Part shown: piece after piece, positions 57,119 to 64,000 of the stretch | How positions within the stretch are numbered: the stretch's first letter is position 1 | How the letters are laid out: each line of letters starts with the position of its first letter | DNA from: JBGPQJ01 sp963829485 | GTDB lineage: Bacteria; Chloroflexota; Anaerolineae; Anaerolineales; Villigracilaceae | DNA length: 64,000 nucleotides | Direction of reading: 5' to 3' | NCBI GenBank assembly: GCA_963829485.1 | Contig: CAWHIK010000002.1 | Location: 124,001-188,000, forward strand | The notes under the pieces: model-generated | What the model was told of the DNA's origin: nothing | Seen by the model: the letters and a program-made list of their open reading frames with translations, nothing else | The model's database searches: none | Program-made: the position numbers and the translations under genes

Positions 57119-58282
57119 ATGCTTACTCCAATCTCACTTACTCCCTCCTTCGGCTTCGGCGACCGGCTCGGACTGGCGACCCCCGGTCACATCGCAGCCG
57201 TGCACGGCACCGGATTAGCGCCGGTCTTCGCCCAACAATCCGTGCGCGAGAACACCCGCACCGGACGCACACCGCAGCAAGTGTTGGATGACGCCCGTCG
57301 AGCCGTCGAAGCCGCCGGCTGGGACGCGCCCTGGGGCGCCGACGCCGATCATCTCAAATCCGTCGATGATTTCCCGCCCTTTGTCGAGGCAGGCTACACC
57401 CTCTTCACTGTTGACCCTGGAGAACATGTCGACAATGCGGCCTCCGTCGATCCACTCACTGTGCTCATGGAAAAAGCCAAGGGACTGGATTGGGACCGAT
57501 TGGCAACGAGTTACCTGAAATCCACAACAGATCAACTCTGGGGGTCTTTCGACAAGGAGTTCTTTAAACGAGCCGCAGTCAAATACGGCCGGGCTATTGC
57601 GCACACGGCATCCATGTACCAACGTCTCTGCACGATGAAGGACGCTTTCGACTTCGAGATCTCCGTGGACGAGACCGATGCCCCCACCACTCCCCTCGAG
57701 CATTACTTCATCGCCAACGAACTGACCGAAGCCGGTGTGAAATTCACATCCCTTGCACCCCGCTTCATCGGACGCTTCGAGAAAGGTGTGGATTACATCG
57801 GGGACCTGGCCGCGCTGGACGTAGAAATGGCACGGCATGCGGCAGTGACCAAACACTTCGACACCTATAAGATCAGCCTGCATTCAGGCTCGGATAAATT
57901 CAGTGTCTATCCCTTATTGGTGAAACACTGGGGCAGCCGGCTGCATATCAAAACAGCAGGGACCTCCTATCTCGAGGCTCTGCGCACTCTGGCCGTGACC
58001 GAATCTGCTCTCTTTGAACGGATATGGACTCTCGGGCTGGAGCGCTATGCGGAAGACCGCGCGACCTATCACGTCTCTGCCGATCCACAAAAGGTCGCCT
58101 CGAGCTTATCTCTTGCAGCACTCCTGGATGATTTCCACGCCCGCGAGATCCTGCATGTGACCTTCGGCTCCGCGCTGATGCGGTTTGGGAATGAAATAAA
58201 GGCAACGCTTGTGAAACACATGGACGCGTACAACGCCAACTTACAGAATCACTTCCGCAAGCATCTGGATTTGTTGAAATAG
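57119..58282 (+). CDS. uxaE: Tagaturonate/fructuronate epimerase
   Basis: A 387-residue protein of the UxaE family, the epimerase described in Thermotoga maritima that interconverts D-tagaturonate and D-fructuronate. The N-terminus has the family hallmark SFGFGDRLGLATPGHI, followed by RTPQQVLDDA, WGADADHLK and a central ISVDETDAPTTP. Conserved His residues in DADHLK, SLHSGSDK and LHIKTAG are likely metal ligands. It starts 15 bases after the regulator gene, without a strong ribosome site, so coupling is likely. It brings the galacturonate branch into the glucuronate branch, feeding the reductase encoded next. Confidence 0.9.
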   Translation: MLTPISLTPSFGFGDRLGLATPGHIAAVHGTGLAPVFAQQSVRENTRTGRTPQQVLDDARRAVEAAGWDAPWGADADHLKSVDDFPPFVEAGYTLFTVDPGEHVDNAASVDPLTVLMEKAKGLDWDRLATSYLKSTTDQLWGSFDKEFFKRAAVKYGRAIAHTASMYQRLCTMKDAFDFEISVDETDAPTTPLEHYFIANELTEAGVKFTSLAPRFIGRFEKGVDYIGDLAALDVEMARHAAVTKHFDTYKISLHSGSDKFSVYPLLVKHWGSRLHIKTAGTSYLEALRTLAVTESALFERIWTLGLERYAEDRATYHVSADPQKVASSLSLAALLDDFHAREILHVTFGSALMRFGNEIKATLVKHMDAYNANLQNHFRKHLDLLK

Positions 58283-58290
58283 GATCAATC

Positions 58291-59094
58291 ATGCCAGACT
58301 TTACAGTCAAAAATCAAGTTGCAGTCGTCACCGGCGGGGCAGGCGTGCTGTGCGCCGCCATGTGCCGGGCGCTGGCACAGGCGGGAGCCAGGGTCGCCGT
58401 GCTGGATTTACGCGTGGATTCCGCTGAAGCGCTTGCCACCGAGCTCGGGGACGGCGCGATCGGCGTTGGCTGCAATGTACTGGACAGGGCAAGCATCGAG
58501 ACGGCTGCGCAAAAGGTGATGGATGCCTTCGGGTGTGTGGACATCCTGATCAACGGCGCAGGCGGCAACAAGCCACAGGCCACCACCACGCCGGATCAAT
58601 CCTTCTTCGACCTGCCCGCTGATGCCCTGCGCTGGGTCTTCGACCTGAACCTGATGGGCACCATCCTCCCGAGCCAGGTCTTCGGGAAGATCATGGCAGA
58701 GCAGAAGAGCGGGGTCATTCTCAACATCTCATCCATGAATGCCTTCCGTCCGCTGACGCGCATCCCGGCGTACTCCGCGGCAAAGGCCGGTGTGAGCAAC
58801 TTCACCCAGTGGCTGGCGGTCCACTTGGCGCAGAACTACTCGCCAGCGATTCGAGTCAATGCCATCGCTCCCGGGTTCGTCGTAGGAGACCAAAACCGAG
58901 GCTTGCTCCTGAACGAGGACGGCTCCCTCACCCCGCGCGGGCAGTCCATTATTGCCCACACCCCGCTGGCACGCTTTGGCAAACCGGAGGACCTGCTGGG
59001 CACGGTCCTGTGGCTGGTCTCGCCTGCTTCGGAGTTCGTCACCGGTATCGTCGTTCCTGTGGACGGCGGGTTCTCGGCCTTCAGCGGAGTATGA
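58291..59094 (+). CDS. SDR oxidoreductase, probable fructuronate reductase (D-mannonate dehydrogenase)
   Basis: A 267-residue short-chain dehydrogenase. The cofactor loop is TGGAGVLCAAM, where Cys replaces the usual third Gly; the catalytic Ser is in NISSMNAF, and Tyr and Lys are in YSAAK. The C-terminus has GIVVPVDGGFSAFSGV, seen in SDR-type mannonate oxidoreductases such as the UxaD protein next to UxaE in Thermotoga. Expected reaction: fructuronate plus NAD(P)H to D-mannonate. It starts 9 bases after uxaE and its stop lies 4 bases before the LarA-like start. Assignment rests on family and context. Confidence 0.82.
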   Translation: MPDFTVKNQVAVVTGGAGVLCAAMCRALAQAGARVAVLDLRVDSAEALATELGDGAIGVGCNVLDRASIETAAQKVMDAFGCVDILINGAGGNKPQATTTPDQSFFDLPADALRWVFDLNLMGTILPSQVFGKIMAEQKSGVILNISSMNAFRPLTRIPAYSAAKAGVSNFTQWLAVHLAQNYSPAIRVNAIAPGFVVGDQNRGLLLNEDGSLTPRGQSIIAHTPLARFGKPEDLLGTVLWLVSPASEFVTGIVVPVDGGFSAFSGV

Positions 59095-59098
59095 GCAT

Positions 59099-60356
59099 AT
59101 GGTGATCGGGAAGGGATTCGCGGATCGGGTACTCACGGAAGATGAAATCCGTTCGATCATGCGCGAGTCTCTCGAAACGCTTCACCTGGATGGAAAACGC
59201 GTGCTCATCCTCATCCCCGACGGCACACGCAGTATGCCCATGCCGCAGATGGTCTCACTATTCGATGAGTTTCTAAGGAGGCAAGTGAAGGCGCTGGATT
59301 ATCTCGTTGCGCTGGGTACTCACCCGCCGATGAGTGACGCACAGCTGGGCAGACTGGTCGGGCGGGAAGTAGTCAACGGTCAGGCGGGCATGAGTCAAAT
59401 CCACAACCATGAGTGGCAAGACCCGGCCAACTTCACCCTGATCGGCACCCTCCCCGCTGCAGAAATAAAAGAGATCACAGGCGGATTGATGGCGCAGGAT
59501 GTCCCCGTCAGCCTGAACAAACTCATTTTTGATTATGACCAGCTCATCGTCTGCGGACCGGTCTTCCCGCACGAGGTGGTGGGATTCTCGGGGGGCAACA
59601 AATATTTCTTCCCAGGCATCGCCGGTCCGGAGATCATTAACTTCACCCACTGGCTGGGAGCGGTCATCACCAACTACAAAGTGATCGGCTCGGGATACAC
59701 TCCCGTTCGTGCTGTGATTGACCGCGCCGCAGTCATTCATCGATCGCCCAAAAGCCTGCTTTGCGCTGGTGGTCACCCACGAAGGCCTGGCCGGGATGTA
59801 CTTCGGTTCACCGGAGGAGGCCTGGCAGTCTGCCGCGGACCTATCCGCACAGAAACACATCGTCTACGTGGACAGCCCGTTTCAGCGCGTGCTGTCTATC
59901 ATGCCGGAGATGTACGACGACCTGTGGACCGCCGCCAAGGGCATGTACAAGATGGAGCCGGCTGTGGCGGACGGCGGCGAGGTCGTCATTTACGCGCCGC
60001 ACATCACCGAGGTCAGTTACACCCACGGTAGACACATCGACGAGATCGGTTATCACTGCCGGGATTACTTTCTGAAGCAGTGGGATAAATTCAAGGATTA
60101 TCCGGGCGGCGTGCTGGCGCATTCAACCCACGTCAAAGGATTGGGAACCTACGACCCGGAAACGGGCATCGAGTCCCCGCGCATCCGCGTCACCCTGGCA
60201 ACCGCTATCCCGGCTGAACGCTGCGCCCGCATCAACCTGGGTTACCTCGACCCGGCAACGGTCAACCTGGAGGAATGGAAAGGCCGCGAGGCCGAAGGCA
60301 TTCTCTGCGTCCCCCGGGCCGGAGAAATGCTTTACCGAGTGAAAACCAGACCCTGA
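59099..60356 (+). CDS. LarA-family nickel-dependent hydroxyacid racemase/epimerase (frameshifted)
   Basis: A protein of about 419 residues in the lactate racemase (LarA) family, with one frame break near 59735. LarA binds a nickel-pincer nucleotide; the three protein ligands appear conserved as His75 (GTHPPM), His158 and Lys168 (HEVVGFSGGNK), the last two with the same ten-residue spacing as LarA His174 and Lys184. DGTRSMP at 40-46 and FFPGIAG are further family marks. It is translationally coupled to the SDR gene. In this uronate operon a likely job is C2 epimerisation of an aldonate, for example D-mannonate to D-gluconate. That is inference; the larB/C/E cofactor genes are not in the window. 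Confidence 0.85.
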
Positions 60357-60396
60357 AACGGTCTTAAAACTACATCATCTAGAAAAGGAAAATCAT

Positions 60397-61863
60397 ATGA
60401 GCAAAGCAGACATCGGCCTGATCGGACTGGCAGTCATGGGACAGAACCTGGTCCTGAACATGAACGACCACGGGTTCACCGTTGCCGTCTTCAACCGCAC
60501 CGTGTCCAAAGTGGATGAGTTCCTCGCCAGCGGCGCAAAAGGGACGAACGTGATCGGCGTCCATTCCATTGAGGAACTGGTGCAAGCGCTCAAGCGGCCG
60601 CGGCGCGTCATGCTGATGGTCCAGGCGGGGAAACCGGTGGACGATTTCATCGAACTGCTGCTCCAGCAACTGGAACCGGGCGATATCATCATTGACGGCG
60701 GCAACTCGAACTACAACGACAGCATCCGCCGCACGGCGTACGTCGAATCCAAGGGCCTGCTCTTCATCGGCACAGGCGTTTCCGGCGGCGAAGAGGGCGC
60801 CCGCCGCGGCCCGTCCATCATGCCGGGCGGTTCTCCGGCGGCCTGGCCGCACGTCAAGCCCATTTTCCAGGCTGTCGCGGCCAAGGTCACTCGCCCGGAT
60901 GGCGGCGAAGATCCCTGCTGTGACTGGGTCGGCGAGAACGGCGCCGGTCACTACGTCAAGATGGTCCACAACGGCATCGAATACGGCGACATGCAATTGA
61001 TCTGCGAAGCCTACCATTTGATGCGCGATGGCCTGGGGATGACTCCCGACCAGATGAACGCCGTTTTCACCCGCTGGAATACCGGCAAACTGGACTCCTA
61101 CCTGATCGAGATCACGCGTGACATCCTGGGCTACAAAGACGAGGATGGCCAGCCGATGGTGGACAAGATCCTCGACGCGGCCGAACAAAAAGGGACCGGC
61201 AAGTGGACCGGCATCTCGGCCCTCGAAATGGGCATCCCGCTGACGATGGTGGTCGAGGCCGTGCTGGGCCGGGCGCTCTCCGCGTTGAAGGACGAGCGCG
61301 TGGCTGCCTCCAGGGTTCTCCCCGGACCCGATCCCAAACTGACCATCGAACAAAACGCGTTCCTGGCGGACCTCGAGCAGGCGGTTTATGCCTCCAAGCT
61401 CATCTCTTACACCCAGGGATACATGCTGTTCCGGGCGGCTGCCAAAGAGTATCAGTGGAACCTCAACTACGGCGGGATCGCGCTCATGTGGCGCGGCGGC
61501 TGCATCATCCGCTCCGCCTTCCTGGGCAAGATCAAGGAAGCTTTCGACCACAATCCCAATCTCTCCAATCTTCTGCTCGATCCATATTTCACCGAGCAGG
61601 TCCTTGCCGCACAGCCGGGGTGGCGGCGTGTGGTGGCCGCGGCGGTTGAGAAAGGCATCCCCGTCCCTGCCATGTCGAGCGCGCTGGCCTTCTTCGATGG
61701 CTACCGCCGCGAGTTCCTGCCCGCCAACCTGCTGCAGGCCCAGCGCGACTACTTCGGCGCGCATACCTACCAGCGCCTGGACAAACCGCGCGGCGAATAC
61801 TTCCACACCAATTGGACCGGGCGCGGCGGCGATGTCACCTCGACCGTCTGGAAAAAAGGCTAG
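60397..61863 (+). CDS. gnd: 6-phosphogluconate dehydrogenase (decarboxylating)
   Basis: A 488-residue enzyme matching long-form Gnd along its whole length. The NADP site is GLIGLAVMGQNL with NRT at residue 34, the substrate loop GTGVSGGEEGARRGPSIMPGG, the catalytic Lys and Asn in HYVKMVHNGIEYGDM, and the C-terminal dimer tail includes YFGAHTYQRLD. It oxidises and decarboxylates 6-phosphogluconate to ribulose 5-phosphate, yielding NADPH. ATG 60397 follows AAAGGAAA. Its presence inside a uronate operon is unusual and implies gluconate or its phosphate as a pathway intermediate. No defects are seen. Confidence 0.96.
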   Translation: MSKADIGLIGLAVMGQNLVLNMNDHGFTVAVFNRTVSKVDEFLASGAKGTNVIGVHSIEELVQALKRPRRVMLMVQAGKPVDDFIELLLQQLEPGDIIIDGGNSNYNDSIRRTAYVESKGLLFIGTGVSGGEEGARRGPSIMPGGSPAAWPHVKPIFQAVAAKVTRPDGGEDPCCDWVGENGAGHYVKMVHNGIEYGDMQLICEAYHLMRDGLGMTPDQMNAVFTRWNTGKLDSYLIEITRDILGYKDEDGQPMVDKILDAAEQKGTGKWTGISALEMGIPLTMVVEAVLGRALSALKDERVAASRVLPGPDPKLTIEQNAFLADLEQAVYASKLISYTQGYMLFRAAAKEYQWNLNYGGIALMWRGGCIIRSAFLGKIKEAFDHNPNLSNLLLDPYFTEQVLAAQPGWRRVVAAAVEKGIPVPAMSSALAFFDGYRREFLPANLLQAQRDYFGAHTYQRLDKPRGEYFHTNWTGRGGDVTSTVWKKG

Positions 61864-61887
61864 TACCGGACCAGGGAAGGAGAACTC

Positions 61888-62973
61888 ATGAAATACGGCC
61901 TCAAGATTAAACAAGATGGCGCACTCGATTTCATTTCGCTCGGTGCTTTGAATCACCGCGTCGATCCGGGAATTGTCCCTTTCGGCAAGGCTACCGACCT
62001 GGCAGGTCCATCCCAGCGGAGGCGAGTACAACGTCGCCGCCAACCTGGCCAATTGTTTCCGCCTGCACACCGGCATGGTCTCGGCCATGGTGGATTACCC
62101 CATCGGCGATCTGATCTCCGAACGGGTGCGAGCGATGGGGATCACTCCCTTCTACAAGTATTTCAAGCACAACGGCGTCAACGGCCCCAACATGGCCACC
62201 ATCTACAGCGACCGCGGGTACGGGGTGCGCGCCCCGGTGGTCTTTTACAACCGTGCCAATGAAGCCGCTGCCCTGCTCAAGCCCGGTGATTTTGACTGGG
62301 ACGCCATCCTTGCACGACGGCGTGCGCTGGTTCCACAGCGGCGGCATCTTCGCTGCGCTCTCTGAGACAACCGGCGAAGTCATCATTGAAGGCATGCAGG
62401 CTGCCAAAGCTGCCGGAGCAGTCACCTCCTTCGATCTGAACTACCGCGCCAAACTATGGAATATCTGGGGCGGTCCGGAACGCGCCCAGTCGGTCATCCG
62501 CCGCATCGTGGAGAACGTGGACGTGCTGGTCGGCAATGAGGAGGACCTGCAGCTGGGGCTGGGCATCTCCGGTCCAGAAGTCGCCGCCGCATCCAAGCTC
62601 GACCCGGGCGCGTTCTTCGGGATGATCGATCGGGTCGTTGAGAGATATCCGCAGGTCAAGGTGGTTGCCACCACTCTGCGTGAGGTTCATTCCACCAACC
62701 ATCATCGCTGGGGCGCAGTCGCCTGGATCGACGGGAAAACCTTCGCCTCCCCGACCTGCGAGCTGGATGTGTACGACCGGGTCGGTGGCGGGGATGGATT
62801 CGCTGCCGGGCTATTTCTACGGATTGTTGTCCGGTGAACCGGAACAGGAAGCCGTCAATCTGGGTTGGGCGCACGGAGCCTTGCTGACCACCTTCCCGGG
62901 CGACACGACCATGGCGACGCTTGAGCAGGTGAAAGCGCTTGCCCAAGGAGGCTCGGCACGAATACAGCGTTAA
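61888..62973 (+). CDS. PfkB-family kinase, 2-keto-3-deoxygluconate kinase-like (frameshifted)
   Basis: A kinase of about 361 residues, broken near 62000, 62310 and 62815, each fixable by one base (for example one extra C in GACCTGG). Joined, it reads WQVHPSGGEYNVAANLA (PfkB motif 1), GYGVRAPVVFYNRANEAA, VRWFHSGGIFAALS, SFDLNYRAKLW, VGNEEDLQ and the ATP motif DRVGGGDGFAAGLFYG with the catalytic Asp. DLNYRAKLW points to 2-keto-3-deoxygluconate kinases, but a gluconate or related aldonate kinase is possible given the gnd neighbour. It starts 24 bases after gnd, after GAAGGAGAA, and ends just before a terminator. Confidence 0.83.
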
Positions 62974-62978
62974 TCCCT

Positions 62979-63020
62979 TTCGTGGGAACAGGCATGAGCC
63001 AGTCCCACGAAGTATTTTTT
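62979..63020 (+). terminator. Terminator after the kinase gene
   Basis: TTCGTGGGA pairs with TCCCACGAA across a 15-base loop, followed by TTTTTT at 63015-63020. Confidence 0.8.
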
Positions 63021-63029
63021 CACCTTTTA

Positions 63030-63043
63030 TGCACACGTGTGCA
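63030..63043. promoter_or_regulatory. LacI-type operator before the dehydrogenase gene
   Basis: TGCACACGTGTGCA, a perfect 14-bp palindrome with the same core as the site at 56057-56068. It lies between the upstream terminator and the dehydrogenase start at 63075. Confidence 0.75.
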
Positions 63044-63074
63044 GGAGTAGACATATCACAAGAAGGAGAATAAT

Positions 63075-64000
63075 ATGGAAAAAATGAAGGCACTACGTTT
63101 TCAAGGAAGTCGGCAAGCTTGTTCTGGAGGATAACCCCATCCCCCACGTCAAAGAGCCTGATGACGTAGTGATCAAGGTCAAGCCGGTGGGCATCTGCGG
63201 TTCGGATATGAAGATCATCGAAGGCAAGCACCACTTTCGACCCGATACCGTGCTCGGGCATGAGTTCTGCGGCGAGATCGTGGAAGTCGGGTCGCATGTC
63301 CATCATGTCAAGCTCGGCGACCGGGTGGCGGTGGACAACAACATCCGCTGCGGATTTTGCTCGTTCTGCCGCATGGGATTGACCAGCCAGTGCGTCGAGA
63401 TCAAGACAAGCGCCCTCGGCGTGATGCGCGACGGTGGCTACGCCGAGTACTGCCTGGTGCCGGAAAAGCAGTGCTATCGTCCTGCCGGACGAGATCGATG
63501 ATATGCTCGGCACACAGGTCGAGACGCTGGCGACCGTGGTCAACGGCATGAACCCCTGCAGATGCTGCCCTATGATTATGTGCTGATCATTGGCTTCGGT
63601 CCCATCGGCTACCTGTTCGCTCAGTTCGCCAAAAACATCGCTGCCAAAGTGGCCGTGACCGAGATCGATCCGTTCCGCATCAGCGTGGCGAAGGAATGCG
63701 GCCTGACAGTTTGGAATCCGAACGTGGACGACATCGAGAAGAATATCACCGAATTCACTTACGGGCGCAAGGCGGATATCGTCATCGAAGCCACCGGCAA
63801 TGCCATCGAGCAGGCCTTGAAGTGCGTCACCCCCGGCGGCAAGGTGCTGCCCTTCGGCATGGACTCATCCATCACCGCCAGCATCGTCCCGAACGAGATC
63901 ACCCGCTGGGCGACCAAGATCCTCGGCCTGTATCTCGGGCAGAATACCATGGTGCCGTCCATTCGCATTTTCCAGGAAAACCGACTGAACATGAGACCGT
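63075..64000 (+). CDS. Zinc-dependent medium-chain dehydrogenase (partial, frameshifted)
   Basis: A medium-chain (zinc alcohol dehydrogenase) family protein cut off by the window end, about 308 residues visible. ATG 63075 follows AGAAGGAG. Breaks near 63100, 63490 and 63550 are each repaired by one base (an extra G in AAGGAAG; a lost C in a C run). Seen are GICGSD (catalytic Cys), GHEFCGEI, the structural zinc knot RCGFCSFCRMGLTSQC, and the NAD(P) loop IIGFGPIGYLFAQ. Relatives oxidise sugar alcohols, threonine or aldonates such as L-idonate. The LacI operator in front indicates co-regulation with the uronate genes, so a uronate or aldonate substrate is likely. Confidence 0.87.

Noticed and set aside
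60379..62088. A 569-codon open frame on the minus strand opposite gnd
   Set aside because: It is antisense to a clear gnd gene, shows no recognisable motif, and its composition is what the complement of a G+C-rich gene gives.
1..64000. Insertion sequences, prophage, tRNA or rRNA genes
   Set aside because: No transposase or integrase motifs, no tRNA-like arms and no rRNA segments were recognised on either strand.

Overview
The window looks like a chromosomal segment of a free-living, carbohydrate-degrading bacterium, most likely an Anaerolineae-type member of the Chloroflexota. That placement is an inference from the mix of families (many sugar ABC transporters with lipoprotein binding proteins, TIM-barrel isomerases, a large alpha-2-macroglobulin, a SIMPL protein, an archaeal-type phosphoglycerate mutase). 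There is no rRNA, tRNA, CRISPR array or recognisable transposase. About 30 single-base frameshifts break otherwise intact genes from base 11,480 onward. Most fall at short homopolymers and look like sequencing or assembly errors, so broken genes are annotated as single loci.

Layout. 1-12,100 (+): a sugar locus with an isomerase fragment, a ROK regulator, a D-psicose 3-epimerase-like enzyme, a ribose-type ABC transporter (ATPase, two permeases, abundant lipoprotein), three more TIM-barrel isomerases and a Gfo/Idh/MocA dehydrogenase. 12,349-18,460 (+): a giant alpha-2-macroglobulin. 18,545-25,780: a membrane glycosyltransferase-like protein, an NmrA-type reductase, L-fucose isomerase, DUF302 and FmdB proteins, and a DEAD-box helicase. 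26,075-30,493 (-): a SIMPL protein and a two-component system that share an 11-bp repeat operator, then a serine hydrolase. 30,599-33,757 (+): a DnaE-type polymerase. 33,764-55,898 (-): a 22-kb accessory region carrying a PfkB kinase, an UlaG-like hydrolase, a PiT transporter with its DUF47 partner, an RpiR-controlled FbpABC-type ABC operon, six HAD domains in five genes (one fused to a TIM-barrel isomerase, one a HAD-HAD tandem), two paralogous P-loop kinases, and two different cofactor-independent phosphoglycerate mutases. 56,063-64,000 (+): a LacI-controlled hexuronate operon.

Main discoveries. (1) The phosphoglycerate mutase at 52,676-54,262 appears circularly permuted: the second half of its phosphatase domain comes first, is joined in frame to the first half, and the phosphotransferase domain has become the C-terminus. 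All metal ligands are present. (2) The gene order UxaE - SDR - LarA-like - 6-phosphogluconate dehydrogenase - PfkB kinase suggests a hexuronate route in which mannonate is epimerised to gluconate and fed into the pentose phosphate pathway. (3) The HAD proteins of the minus-strand region all lack the usual second Asp of motif I. Together with the sugar-phosphate-type regulator and transporter, kinases, mutases and phosphate exporter/importer, they suggest a locus specialised for phosphorylated small molecules.
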